DNA of 64,000 nt from Streptosporangium becharense (GCF_014204985.1 NZ_JACHMP010000001.1:4712001-4776000), one strand, 5' to 3'; positions 28,161 to 37,225 are shown, counted from the first letter of the stretch. Notes: a model not told the origin generated them from the sequence alone. Made by a program: numbers and translations.

Positions 28161-28261
28161 GGCTCCTCCCGACTCCATGCTGTCATGTCCCCGGTGCCAC
28201 TCGCAGGAGTTGGCTTCGGGGGCGTGACTTCTTCCGTATGCCTCCTTCCCGCTTCCCGTTG

Positions 28262-28342
28262 CCCGGCCGGTGAGTGACCCGGCCTCCGGCGTGAGCCGAC
28301 GCGGGCCGCACCTTCGGAACGAGGGTGCGGCCCGCTGCCGTC
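28262..28342. repeat. 81-bp direct repeat, right copy
   Basis: This is the second copy of the sdhB-terminator element, 932 bp from the first. It ends on the stop codon of the MerR gene. The C-to-T change at 28313 turns one stem pair into G-U on the plus transcript and A-C on the minus transcript. It probably terminates the MerR gene. Confidence 0.9.
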
Positions 28343-29249
28343 AGCGGTGCGCGCGCAGGGCCGCGATGAACCACTCGAAGGCGGGGGTGGCGGACGGGAA
28401 CGGCGGCCGGCCGCTGAGCACGCCCATCAGCTGCCAGTAACGCTCCACCCGCCGGTCGGTGAACGTCTCCACGTCGTCGGCGAGCCTGGCGCGCTCTTCG
28501 GCGGGGGTCGCCGGGTCGAGAATCCGGTCCAGCACGGCCCTGCCCTCCGGGGAGTCGGGGGCGACACCCGCCGCCACCGCGCCGCCGGCGTGCTCCAGGA
28601 CCTTCTGGTGGTCGTACTCCCGCGACGGCGGGCCGGGTTGCGCACCCGTCAGCGCCATCTGGCGCACCCGCCGCTGGAAGTCCTCGTCCGCGACGAGCCC
28701 GGCGAGCTCGATCCAGGCGTCCACCTGCTCGGAGGACGGATCGTCGGGTAGCTCGGCGGGCATCGTGCGCATCGCCTGCGCGATGTGCGCTCCGGGGGCG
28801 TCGGGGTCGATGCCGTCGAAGGTGCGCTCGACGAAGTCGTCGATGAGGCGCTGCCGCTCCTGCGCGGAGAGCCGGGCCAGTTCGTTCATGAGTCTCATCT
28901 CCTCGGTCGTGCTTCCTCTGCGGGCGACCGACCGCAGCACCGCGCGGCGCAGCCGCAGGATGCGGATCTCCGCGTCCAGGGCTTCGGCGTGTGTCCTGGC
29001 GACGTCGGCCACCGTGACCTGCCGGTGCAGCACCCGCTGCACCGTTTCCAGGCCCAGCCCCAGCTCGCGCAGGGTGCGGACCAGGTCGAGGCGGACCACC
29101 GCCTCGGTGTCGTAGAGCCGGTGGCCGCCGGTCGAGCGGCAGGCCGGCTCCAGGACGCCGATGTCGGACCAGAAGCGGATGGTGCGCACCGGCAGGCCGG
29201 TGCGGCGGGAGAGCTGTCCGATGGTGAACAGCTCGGTGCGGTCGTTCAC
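28341..29249 (-). CDS. MerR-family regulator with long C-terminal effector domain
   Basis: 302 residues from GTG29249. The winged helix-turn-helix (about 8-75, TIGQLSRRTGLPVRTIRFWSD) is standard MerR, followed by a dimerisation helix (about 80-115). The C-terminal 180 residues are helical and larger than in metal sensors; no cysteine pair is present, so this is probably a drug- or small-molecule-type MerR. The gene sits behind a 19-bp-spaced promoter with a perfect palindrome in the spacer, the hallmark of MerR control, implying autoregulation. No obvious target gene is adjacent: the downstream neighbour is the toxin-antitoxin pair. Confidence 0.87.
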   Translation of the reverse strand: MNDRTELFTIGQLSRRTGLPVRTIRFWSDIGVLEPACRSTGGHRLYDTEAVVRLDLVRTLRELGLGLETVQRVLHRQVTVADVARTHAEALDAEIRILRLRRAVLRSVARRGSTTEEMRLMNELARLSAQERQRLIDDFVERTFDGIDPDAPGAHIAQAMRTMPAELPDDPSSEQVDAWIELAGLVADEDFQRRVRQMALTGAQPGPPSREYDHQKVLEHAGGAVAAGVAPDSPEGRAVLDRILDPATPAEERARLADDVETFTDRRVERYWQLMGVLSGRPPFPSATPAFEWFIAALRAHR

Positions 29250-29255
29250 GAGATG

Positions 29256-29286
29256 AGTCTCGATCCTCCAGTCGCTGGAGCTTCAA
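29256..29286 (-). promoter_or_regulatory. MerR-type promoter/operator
   Basis: On the minus strand TTGAAG (29286-29281) and GAGACT (29261-29256) are 19 bp apart, with the palindrome CTCCAG-CGA-CTGGAG (29280-29266) inside the spacer. The start codon lies 6 nt beyond the -10, so the transcript may be leaderless. Confidence 0.75.
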
Positions 29287-29407
29287 GCCCCTTTTCCAGG
29301 TTTTCTCGTTTCCGGGTTTTCCCGCGCGGCTCCCGGCCGAAGCCGTGCCGGTCGCGGGCCGGACGGGTTCCGGGGCGGACGGGTTCCGGGCCGCGGAGGG
29401 GGAGGTC

Positions 29408-29965
29408 TCAGCCGAGCTCGGCGACGATCTCCCGACGCAGGGTCTCCAGGTCGACGTCCACCTGTGACAGGACCCGCCGGGCGGGCCCGGGGCCCGCGCG
29501 CAGGATGCCCAGCAGGATGTGGCCGCCGGCGATGTGCTTGTGCTTCAGCGCGATGGCCTCGCGCAGCGACAGCTCCAGGGCCTTCTTCGCCGGCGGGGTG
29601 AAGGGGATGTGCCGGCCGCTGACCACGCGGCCCCGGGTGTGCTGCGTCGGCCGGTCGAGGGCACCCGGGCCGAAGGCGGCCTCGACCCGTTCCCGGATGG
29701 CCGACAGGTCGATGCCGATCGACTCCAGCGCGTCGGCGTCGAGCCGGTCGCCCTGGCGGGGCGGGATCATGTCGAAGACGGTCCGGTAGGCCCGCCCGTG
29801 GTCGAGGCCGTGCCGGGCCAGCAGCCGCGCGGAGGGGGTCTCGGGCTGGTCGAGCAGGCCCAGCAGCACGTGCTCGCTCCCGATGAAGTGGTGGTTGAGC
29901 CGCCGGGCGTTCTCCTGCGCGAGCTTGACGCTCTGGCGGGCGTCGCGGGTGAAGCGTTCGAACAT
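29408..29965 (-). CDS. stand-alone Clp N-domain protein
   Basis: 185 residues from ATG29965, with AGGGAGAGG upstream; the longer frame reads through the HTH gene. It carries two Clp_N-type repeats (about 2-75 and 95-180, with HHFIGSEHVLLGLL and HKHIAGGHILLGIL cores), matching the substrate/adaptor-binding N-domain of ClpC, but no AAA+ module follows. Such truncated Clp-N proteins may bind ClpC adaptors or substrates as modulators. ATG29965 is 2 nt beyond the HTH stop (29968), so the two genes are cotranscribed. Confidence 0.85.
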   Translation of the reverse strand: MFERFTRDARQSVKLAQENARRLNHHFIGSEHVLLGLLDQPETPSARLLARHGLDHGRAYRTVFDMIPPRQGDRLDADALESIGIDLSAIRERVEAAFGPGALDRPTQHTRGRVVSGRHIPFTPPAKKALELSLREAIALKHKHIAGGHILLGILRAGPGPARRVLSQVDVDLETLRREIVAELG

Positions 29966-29967
29966 GC

Positions 29968-30201
29968 CTACCTCTCCCTTCTCAGGAGCCCTCGGCCCCC
30001 TGCGTACTTCTTGTGCACCGCCTGCCGGGAGACCTCCAGGCAGTAGGCGATCTCCTGCCAGGACCAGCCCTGTTCGCGTGCGTTCTCCACCTGAAGGGCC
30101 TCCAGGCGGTCGACCAGCATCCGCAGCGCCCGCACGGCCCGCAGGCCGACGGCGGGGTCGCGGCTGCCGGCGTCGGAGGCCAGCTGTGCCGTATCGCTCA
30201 T
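29968..30201 (-). CDS. small helix-turn-helix protein paired with Clp-N
   Basis: 77 residues from ATG30201. The C-terminal half is a helix-turn-helix (about 45-70, WSWQEIAYCLEVSRQAVHKKY) preceded by an amphipathic helix. It is directly upstream of the Clp-N gene. Its own promoter is covered by two identical-type palindromes, so it is probably an autorepressor of the pair. TACATT (30214-30209) ends 7 nt before the ATG with no Shine-Dalgarno, indicating leaderless translation. Confidence 0.8.
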   Translation of the reverse strand: MSDTAQLASDAGSRDPAVGLRAVRALRMLVDRLEALQVENAREQGWSWQEIAYCLEVSRQAVHKKYAGGRGLLRRER

Positions 30202-30205
30202 GGAT

Positions 30206-30221
30206 GTCAATGTAGGTTGAC
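30206..30221. promoter_or_regulatory. operator 1 (GTCAA-N6-TTGAC)
   Basis: A perfect 5-bp inverted repeat with a 6-bp spacer, overlapping the -10 box of the HTH gene. Confidence 0.65.
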
Positions 30222-30237
30222 GGCATCCTTGTGTCAA
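30209..30237 (-). promoter_or_regulatory. promoter of the HTH/Clp-N operon
   Basis: On the minus strand, consensus TTGACA (30237-30232) and TACATT (30214-30209) are separated by 17 bp. The predicted transcription start coincides with the ATG at 30201. Confidence 0.75.
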
Positions 30238-30248
30238 CTTCTGTTGAC
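30233..30248. promoter_or_regulatory. operator 2 (GTCAA-N6-TTGAC)
   Basis: A second copy of the same palindrome, centred 27 bp from the first and overlapping the -35 box. Confidence 0.65.
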
Positions 30249-30361
30249 GAAACTCCGTGGGGGAAGGGCGGAACCGCGGACCGGAGCCCGGTGCGACCGC
30301 GCCACGCCGAGTGGAAAATGGTTTGCCGGGCCGGGTCAGAGTTTGTGAACCTTGCAGAGTC

Positions 30362-32053
30362 ATGCGCTCCTTACCCGTCGCCGATCCCGGCGTTCCCGAC
30401 GCCCGCAGCGCGGCGGCCTACCTGCGCTGGGTGGCCCGTAAACAGGCGGGCACACTGCTCCTCGGCATCACCTACGCCGTCGTCTGGTGGCTGGCCATGG
30501 CGCTCGTCCCGGCCGCTCTCGGCAAGGGGATCGACGCGGTCAGGGCCAAGGACATGCCTGGCCTGCTCACCTGGGGCGGCGTGGTGTTCGCCCTGGGCGT
30601 CGTGCAGGCCGTCGCGGGCATCCTGCGTCACCGGATCGCGGTCTACACCTGGCTGGCCGCCGCCTACCGGACCGTCCAGGTCACCGTCAGGCAGGCGACC
30701 AGGCTCGGCGCGACCCTGCCCCGGCGCGTGTCCACCGGCGAGGTCGTCAGCGTCGGCAACTCCGACATCGCCCACATCGGCAACGCGATGGACATCCTGC
30801 TCCGCGGTACCGGCGCGGTCGTCGCCATCGTCACGGTGACCGTCATCCTGATCGGCACCTCGCTGCCGCTCGGCCTCGCGGTGCTGGTCGGCGTGCCCGC
30901 CATGGCGTTCGCCGTCGCCCCCCTGCTCCGGCCGCTGCACCGGCGCCAGCACGCCCACCGTGACCTGCAGGGCGACCTGTCCACCCGCGCCGCCGACATC
31001 GTCGCCGGGCTGCGGGTGCTGCGCGGTGTCGGCGGCGAGGAGGTCTTCGCCGACCGCTACCGGGAGGAGTCCCAGCGTGTGCGGCACGCGGGCGTGCGCG
31101 TCGCCGCCGTCGAGTCGACCCTGGAGGGTGCGCAGATCCTCCTGCCGGGCCTGCTCACCGCCGGGGTGACCTGGCTCGGCGCGACCTTCGCGATGCGCGG
31201 GCAGATCACCCCCGGGCAGCTCGTCGCCTTCTACGGCTACGCCACCTTCCTGATCGCCCCGATGCGGGCGCTCACCGAGGCCGCCGACAAGCTGACCAAG
31301 GGGCACGTCGCCGCCGGCCGGGTGGTGCGGATCCTGTCGCTGCGGCCCGACGTCGAGGGCGGCACCGGCGCCTCGCCGGGCGGCCTGCTGCGCGACGTCG
31401 CCTCCGGGGTGGCGGTCCGGCCCGGCGTGTTCACCGCCCTCGTCACCGCCACGCCCGAGGAGGCCGCCGCGATCGCCGGTCGGCTCGGCCGCTACGCCGA
31501 CGGCGACGTCGACTTCGGCGACGTGCCGCTCGACGCCCTGCCGATCCCCGAGGTCCGCCGCCGTATCCTCGTCGCCGACAACGACGCCAAGCTGTTCACC
31601 GGGGTGCTCCGCGACGAGCTCGACGTCACCGGCCGCGCCGGCGACGAGGAGATCGCCGCCGCGCTGCACGCCGCGTGCGCCGAGGACATCGTCGAGGCAC
31701 TGCCCGACGGCCTCGACGGCCGGGTCGCCGAGGCGGGCCGGGAGTTCTCCGGCGGCCAGCGGCAGCGGCTCCGGCTGGCCAGAGCGCTGGTCCTCGATCC
31801 CGAGGTGCTCATCCTCGTCGAGCCGACCAGCGCCGTCGACGCCCACAGCGAGGCGCGCATCGCCGACCGCCTCGCCAAGGCCCGCGCGGGCAGGACCACG
31901 CTCGTCTGCACGTCCAGCCCGCTGGTCCTCGACCGCACCGACCATGTGATCTACGTCGAAGGAGGCGTGGTGCGCGCTCAGGGGGCCCACCGGGAGCTGC
32001 TGGCCTCCCACCCCGCGTACTCCGCCGTCGTCACCCGGGGAGAAGACACGTGA
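30362..32053 (+). CDS. ABC exporter half-transporter with degenerate nucleotide-binding domain
   Basis: 563 residues from ATG30362. Six membrane helices (about 20-300) form an exporter-type domain. The nucleotide-binding domain (about 335-560) lacks a Walker A: the expected GxxGxGKST is replaced by ALVTATPEEAAAI (about 358-370). In Walker B the Asp is Val (LILVEPTS, Val486), while the following Glu487 is kept. The signature FSGGQRQR (462-469) is intact. It can therefore donate a signature loop to its partner but cannot form its own canonical ATP site. The partner gene follows after 64 nt and has the complementary defects, so the two form a heterodimer with one working site. Confidence 0.9.
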   Translation: MRSLPVADPGVPDARSAAAYLRWVARKQAGTLLLGITYAVVWWLAMALVPAALGKGIDAVRAKDMPGLLTWGGVVFALGVVQAVAGILRHRIAVYTWLAAAYRTVQVTVRQATRLGATLPRRVSTGEVVSVGNSDIAHIGNAMDILLRGTGAVVAIVTVTVILIGTSLPLGLAVLVGVPAMAFAVAPLLRPLHRRQHAHRDLQGDLSTRAADIVAGLRVLRGVGGEEVFADRYREESQRVRHAGVRVAAVESTLEGAQILLPGLLTAGVTWLGATFAMRGQITPGQLVAFYGYATFLIAPMRALTEAADKLTKGHVAAGRVVRILSLRPDVEGGTGASPGGLLRDVASGVAVRPGVFTALVTATPEEAAAIAGRLGRYADGDVDFGDVPLDALPIPEVRRRILVADNDAKLFTGVLRDELDVTGRAGDEEIAAALHAACAEDIVEALPDGLDGRVAEAGREFSGGQRQRLRLARALVLDPEVLILVEPTSAVDAHSEARIADRLAKARAGRTTLVCTSSPLVLDRTDHVIYVEGGVVRAQGAHRELLASHPAYSAVVTRGEDT

Positions 32054-32117
32054 GCGAACGGCCCGACGGGCGTGGGGGGTTCGCGGGCGCGAACCGCGAG
32101 CCGGGGGAGCAGAGCCC

Positions 32118-33863
32118 GTGAGCAGGCAGATCCTGCCGGTCGCCGACCGGGCACAGGTCCGCGCGTACGCCCGCCGGCTCACCCTGAAGTATCCCCGTGA
32201 GCTGGCCCTCGCGCTGGGCCTGCACGGCCTGGCCGCCGTCGCGGGCCTGGCGGCGCCGTGGCTGCTGGGCCGGCTCGTCCAGGGGGTCGACGAGGGAGGC
32301 GGCGTCGACGTCACCGCGGCGGCGCTGGCCATCGGCGGGTTCCTCGCGGCCCAGGCGGTGCTGGTCAGGTTCGCCGTGTACGCCTCCTCCCGGCTCGGCG
32401 AGAAGGTCCTCGCCGAGCTGCGCGAGGAGTTCGTGGAGCGGGTGCTCGGGCTGCCCCTGTCCACGGTCGAACGCGCCGGGTCCGGCGACTTGATCACCCG
32501 CACCTCGCGCGACGTCGACGCGCTGTCGCGCACCGTGCGGCACGCCGTGCCCGAGACCCTGATCGCCCTGGTCACCTGCCTGATCAGCGTCGGCGCGCTG
32601 CTGGTGGTGGGCCCGCTGCTCATGCTGCCGTCGCTGCTGGCCGCGCCGCTGCTGTGGTTCACCACCCGGTGGTACCTCAAGCGGGCCAGGGACGGTTACC
32701 TGCGCGAGAGCGCCGCCTACGCGGACATGACCGACGGCCTCGCCGAGACCGTCGACGGGGCCCGCGCCGTCGAGGCCCTGGGCCTGCAGGAGCGCCGCCA
32801 CCGCCGCACCGACGGCGACATCGCCCGCTCGTGGGCGGCCGAACGCTACACGCTGGGGCTGCGCACGGTCTGGTTCCCGGCGGTCGAGTTCGGCTACGTG
32901 ATCCCCATCGTGGCGACACTGGTCATCGGCGGCGTCTTCTACATCCGGGGCTGGGTCTCGCTGGAGCAGGTCACCACGGCCACCCTGTACGTCCAGCAGC
33001 TCATCGACCCGCTCGACCGGCTGCTGATGTGGATCGACGAACTCCAGGTGGGCGGCGCCTCGATGGCCCGCCTGCTGGGCGTCGCCGAAGTGCCCGACGA
33101 CCGGGGGAACGGCTCCGGCACGCCCGACGGCGAGGAGCTGGAAGCCGCAGGCGTCCACTACGCCTACCGCGACGGCCACGACGTGCTGCACGGCGTCGAC
33201 CTGGTGGTCCGGCCGGGGGAACGGCTGGCCATGGTCGGCCCGTCCGGCGCGGGCAAGTCCACGCTGGGGCGCCTGCTGGCCGGCGTCCACGGCCCCCGCG
33301 AGGGCACCGTCACCGTCGGCGGCGCCTCGCTGGTCGAGCTGCCCCTGGACGACCTGCGCGGCCACGTCGCCCTGGTGACCCAGGAACACCACGTCTTCCG
33401 CGGCACGCTGCGCGACAACGTGCTGATCGCGCGGCCGGACGCCGACGACGCCCGGGTCCGCGAGGCGCTTGAGGCCGTGCACGCCTGGGAGTGGGTCGAG
33501 GCGCTGCCCGAAGGGCTCGACACCGCCGTCGGCTCGGGCGGCCGGAGCGTCTCCGCCGCCGAGGCGCAGCAGCTCGCGCTGGCCCGGCTGGTCCTGGCCG
33601 ACCCGCACACCCTGGTGCTGGACGAGGCCACCTCGCTGATCGACCCCCGGGCCGCCCGGAACCTGGAGCGCTCCCTGGCCGCCGTCCTGCGAGACCGCAC
33701 GGTGATCGCGATCGCCCACCGCCTGTACACCGCGCACGACGCCGACCGTGTCGCCGTGGTCGAGGACGGCCGGATCAGCGAGCTGGGCTCCCACGACGAG
33801 CTCGTCGCCGCCGACGGTTCCTACGCCGCGCTGTGGAGAAGCTGGCACGGCACGTCGAAGTAG
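32118..33863 (+). CDS. ABC exporter half-transporter with catalytic nucleotide site
   Basis: 581 residues from GTG32118. An exporter-type membrane domain (about 25-315) precedes a nucleotide-binding domain with complete Walker A G374-P-S-G-A-G-K380-S-T, Q-loop, and Walker B LVLDE (Asp502, Glu503), plus a switch His in AHRL. The signature LSGGQ is replaced by SVSAAEAQQ (477-485). Its Walker A/B pairs with the intact signature of the preceding subunit to give one catalytic site; the other composite site is doubly degenerate. The substrate is unknown. A hairpin terminator lies downstream before the convergent peptidase gene. Confidence 0.92.
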   Translation: MSRQILPVADRAQVRAYARRLTLKYPRELALALGLHGLAAVAGLAAPWLLGRLVQGVDEGGGVDVTAAALAIGGFLAAQAVLVRFAVYASSRLGEKVLAELREEFVERVLGLPLSTVERAGSGDLITRTSRDVDALSRTVRHAVPETLIALVTCLISVGALLVVGPLLMLPSLLAAPLLWFTTRWYLKRARDGYLRESAAYADMTDGLAETVDGARAVEALGLQERRHRRTDGDIARSWAAERYTLGLRTVWFPAVEFGYVIPIVATLVIGGVFYIRGWVSLEQVTTATLYVQQLIDPLDRLLMWIDELQVGGASMARLLGVAEVPDDRGNGSGTPDGEELEAAGVHYAYRDGHDVLHGVDLVVRPGERLAMVGPSGAGKSTLGRLLAGVHGPREGTVTVGGASLVELPLDDLRGHVALVTQEHHVFRGTLRDNVLIARPDADDARVREALEAVHAWEWVEALPEGLDTAVGSGGRSVSAAEAQQLALARLVLADPHTLVLDEATSLIDPRAARNLERSLAAVLRDRTVIAIAHRLYTAHDADRVAVVEDGRISELGSHDELVAADGSYAALWRSWHGTSK

Positions 33864-34030
33864 ACCGAAGAGACCGGAGCCTGGTGACCGGAAGGTGACG
33901 CGGGAGCCCGTCGAGGGCCGGCGAGATCGCCGCCCTGACACCGCGGCACGGGATGATCCGCACCGAGGCGCCGCCCCGGAGGAAAGCCTCAGACCGCCCC
34001 GGAGGAGGGCCTCAGGACGGCGGCCCGGGG

Positions 34031-34054
34031 AGGCGCCCCTTGCGAGGGGCGCCT
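34031..34054. terminator. hairpin between ABC exporter and S9 peptidase genes
   Basis: A perfect 10-bp stem (AGGCGCCCCT / AGGGGCGCCT) with a 4-nt loop between convergent genes. Short CTCAGGACGGCGG repeats flank it. Confidence 0.65.
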
Positions 34055-34081
34055 CACGACGACTGTCTCAGGACGGCGGCC

Positions 34082-36142
34082 TCAGGACAGGGCCTTCTTC
34101 AGGAACTCGACCTGGAGCAGCAGCAGGTTCTCCGCGACGACCTCCTGCGGCGTCATGTGGGTGACGCCCGACAGTGGCAGCACGCTGTGCGGGCGGCCCG
34201 CGGCCAGCAACGCGGACGACAGGCGGAGGGTGTGCGCGGCCACCACGTTGTCGTCGGCCAGGCCGTGGATCAGCAGCAGCGGGCGCTCCAGCTTGTCGGC
34301 GTCGGCGAACAGCGAGGACGCCTCGTAGTGGCCCTCGTCGGGGTGGCCCAGGTAGCGCTCGGTGTAGCAGGTGTCGTACAGGCGCCAGTCGGTCACCGGT
34401 GCCCCCGCGACGGCGGCGTGGAAGACGTCCGGGCGGCGCAGCACGGCCAGTGCGGCCAGGTAACCGCCGAAGGACCAGCCCCGGATGCCGACCCGCGACA
34501 GGTCCAGGTCGTCGGGGAACTGCGCGGCGGCGCCGTGCAGGGCGTCGATCTGGTCCTCCAGGACCGGGGTGGCCAGGTCGTGCAGGATGGCCCGCTCGAA
34601 CTCGGGGCCGCGGCCCGGGGTGCCGCGGCCGTCGGCCACGACCACCGCGAAGCCCTGGTCGGCGAACCACTGGCTGGTCAGGTAGGCGCCGGAGGCCGCC
34701 AGGACGCGCTGGGCGTGCGGCCCGCCGTACGGGTCCATCAGGACCGGCAGCCTCGCCGAGCCCGGCACGTGTCCGGAGGGGAGGATCACCGCGGTGGACA
34801 GGTCGCGCTCGCCCGCCCGAATCAGGGAGACCCGCAGGTCCAGGCCGGGCCGCTCGGCGTGGGAGGCGATGTGGCCGCAGGGCTTGCCGTTGTGCAGGAC
34901 GCGCGCGACCGAGCCCTCGCTGTCGAGAGTCTGGCCGGTGACCACGAGGGTGCCGCCCGCCGTGTGACCGTTGTAGACGCCGCTCTCGGTGGGGCTGACC
35001 AGCGCGATCTGACCCTTGCGGTAGGCCCACAGCGCGATCTCGGTGGGCTCGCCGCCGGCCCGGAACAGCACGGTCTCGCCGTCGACGTCGAGGACCTCGC
35101 GGACCTGGAGGCCGGGCGGGGTGACGGGCCGGTCTCCGACGAACAGGCGGCGGCCGCCCTCGGCGGTGGCGACCCAGACCAGGCTGCCGTCGGACAGGTG
35201 CCCGGGGATTCCGGTGACGACGTCGACCCAGGCGGGGTCGGTGTCCTCACGCACGAGCGTGGAGGCGCCGGTGGCCGGGGCGACGTCGAACAGGCGCATG
35301 GTCCGCTGGTCGCGGGTCAGGGTGACGATCGACAGTCCGTGGGCGTCCCAGACGGCGTTGACGAGGTATTCGTCGTCGAAGGGCACGGGCACGCGACCGC
35401 CGTCGAGGGTCAGCACGAAGAGCTCGACCTCGGCGTTCGGCGTTCCGGCGGCGGGATAGCGCTGCTCGGCGGGCGGGCGGGCCGGATTGGCCGGGTCGGC
35501 GACGTGCCAGGTGCAGACCCCCGACTCGTCGTACCGCTCGACCAGGAGCGCGTCACCGGCCGGGGACCACCAGTAGCCCCGCATCCGGTCCAGTTCCTCG
35601 GCGGCGACGAACTCCGCCAGGCCGTAGGCGACCCCCGGCCCCTCGGGACGGGCCAGCGTGTGGTCGACCTCGTCCTCCAGGTCCTGGATGTGGAAGGCGC
35701 CGCCGGACACGTAGCCGACGTGCACGCCGGTGGGCGACATCCGCGGGTCGATCACCGGCCCCGCGGTCTTCAGCCGCCGCACGTGCCTGGTGGCCAGCTC
35801 GACCACGTAGAGGCCGCCGGCCAGCGCGAACGCCGCGGTCGTCACCGCCGCGTCGGTGCTGTAGCCGACGATGCCGCCGGCCTGCTCCCGGCTCCGCTCA
35901 CGACGCGCGCGCTCCTCGGGCGGCAGGTTCTCCTCGTCCGCCGCCAGGACGCGCGGGTCGGCGATCAGCCGTTCCGTGCCGCTCAGGACGTCGTACTCCC
36001 ACAGGCAGGTGACCGGATCGGAGCCGCCCTTCGTCCGCAGGAAGACGACGCGGTCGCCGCCCGGGGCGATGGTGAAGCCGCGGGGCACCCCGAGGCTGAA
36101 CCGGCGGGTCCTGGCGTGCAGGCGAGGGAAACTCTCACTCAT
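34082..36142 (-). CDS. S9 (prolyl oligopeptidase/DPP-IV-type) serine peptidase
   Basis: 686 residues from ATG36142; ATG36151 would add three residues. The N-terminal two-thirds is a beta-propeller-like region with repeated WSPDG-like strands, and the last 250 residues are an alpha/beta hydrolase. The nucleophile Ser557 lies in GWSFGGY, an Asp in HGLADDNV, and His662 in GVTHMT. No signal peptide is evident, so it is probably cytoplasmic. Family members cleave dipeptides or oligopeptides, often after proline or alanine. It stands alone between convergent and divergent neighbours. Confidence 0.9.
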   Translation of the reverse strand: MSESFPRLHARTRRFSLGVPRGFTIAPGGDRVVFLRTKGGSDPVTCLWEYDVLSGTERLIADPRVLAADEENLPPEERARRERSREQAGGIVGYSTDAAVTTAAFALAGGLYVVELATRHVRRLKTAGPVIDPRMSPTGVHVGYVSGGAFHIQDLEDEVDHTLARPEGPGVAYGLAEFVAAEELDRMRGYWWSPAGDALLVERYDESGVCTWHVADPANPARPPAEQRYPAAGTPNAEVELFVLTLDGGRVPVPFDDEYLVNAVWDAHGLSIVTLTRDQRTMRLFDVAPATGASTLVREDTDPAWVDVVTGIPGHLSDGSLVWVATAEGGRRLFVGDRPVTPPGLQVREVLDVDGETVLFRAGGEPTEIALWAYRKGQIALVSPTESGVYNGHTAGGTLVVTGQTLDSEGSVARVLHNGKPCGHIASHAERPGLDLRVSLIRAGERDLSTAVILPSGHVPGSARLPVLMDPYGGPHAQRVLAASGAYLTSQWFADQGFAVVVADGRGTPGRGPEFERAILHDLATPVLEDQIDALHGAAAQFPDDLDLSRVGIRGWSFGGYLAALAVLRRPDVFHAAVAGAPVTDWRLYDTCYTERYLGHPDEGHYEASSLFADADKLERPLLLIHGLADDNVVAAHTLRLSSALLAAGRPHSVLPLSGVTHMTPQEVVAENLLLLQVEFLKKALS

Positions 36143-36314
36143 ACGAGTCATCTTGCCAGTCTCACGCCCCGTGTCCCACGCCCGTGCCCGCGCTTCGCCC
36201 GGAGGGACGGGGCGGCGGGGGTGCACACCGGTCGGCGGGGCCGCTCGCCCGTGCTCCGCCCGGAGGCACGGGCTGGCGGGGCCGGGTGTGCGGAGCGCGG
36301 ATACCCTCTGACGC

Positions 36315-37220
36315 ATGACTGATCGGCGCCTCATGCTCGTGCACGCCCACCCCGACGACGAGACGATCGGCAGCGGGGCCACCATGGCCAGATACGCCGC
36401 CGAAGGAGCCCACGTCACGCTGGTGACCTGCACCCTCGGCGAGGAGGGCGAGGTCATCCCGCCGGAGCTCGCCCACCTGGCCGCCGACCGGGACGACACC
36501 CTGGGCGAGCACCGCATCGGCGAGCTCGCCGCGGCCTGCAAGGCGCTCGGAGTCACCGACCACCGGTTCCTGGGCGGCCCCGGCCGCTGGCGCGACTCCG
36601 GCATGATGGGCGTCGCCTCCAACGACCGGGCGAACGCCTTCTGGCGGGCCGACCCGGACGAGGCGGCGGGAGAACTGGTGAAGATCATCCGTGAGGTGCG
36701 TCCCCAGGTCCTCGTCACCTACGACGAGAACGGCTTCTACGGCCACCCCGACCACATCCAGGCCCACCGCGTCTCCTGGCGTGCCTTCGAGCTGGCCGCC
36801 GACCCCCGGTTCGGCGAGGGCGAGCCGTGGCGGATCGCCAAGCTGTACCACACCGCCATGCCGAAGTCCGTGATGCGCAGGGCCGAGGAGGCGATGCGTG
36901 AGAGCCGCACCCGCTTCGCCCCCGAGTCGGCCGACGACCTGTCGTTCGGCTGCGCGGACGGGGACGTCACCACCGAGATCGACGCGCGTGCCCACGTGGA
37001 GCGCAAGGTCGAGGCGATGCGGGCACACGCCACCCAGATCAGTGTGGACGCCCCCTGGTTCGCCCTGTCCAACAACATCGGCCAGCAGATCCTGGGCGTC
37101 GAGCACTACATCCTGCGCGCCGGGGTGCCGGGCCCGGCGGGTCCGGGGGTGCCGGTCGAGGTGGGGGGCATCGGCGAGCCGTACGACCGCGAGGACGACC
37201 TGTTCGCCGGCATCAACTAA
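36315..37220 (+). CDS. mshB: GlcNAc-inositol deacetylase of mycothiol synthesis (MshB)
   Basis: 301 residues from ATG36315. The PIG-L/LmbE motif AHPDDE (11-16) provides zinc ligands His12 and Asp15, and a later HPDHIQAHR motif the third His. Length and motifs such as [22 protein letters not shown] fit MshB, which removes acetate from GlcNAc-inositol in the second step of mycothiol formation, rather than the related mycothiol S-conjugate amidase. TACCCT at 36302-36307 ends 7 nt before the ATG, so translation is probably leaderless. A small membrane-protein gene follows after 5 nt. Confidence 0.9.
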   Translation: MTDRRLMLVHAHPDDETIGSGATMARYAAEGAHVTLVTCTLGEEGEVIPPELAHLAADRDDTLGEHRIGELAAACKALGVTDHRFLGGPGRWRDSGMMGVASNDRANAFWRADPDEAAGELVKIIREVRPQVLVTYDENGFYGHPDHIQAHRVSWRAFELAADPRFGEGEPWRIAKLYHTAMPKSVMRRAEEAMRESRTRFAPESADDLSFGCADGDVTTEIDARAHVERKVEAMRAHATQISVDAPWFALSNNIGQQILGVEHYILRAGVPGPAGPGVPVEVGGIGEPYDREDDLFAGIN

Positions 37221-37225
37221 CCTCG

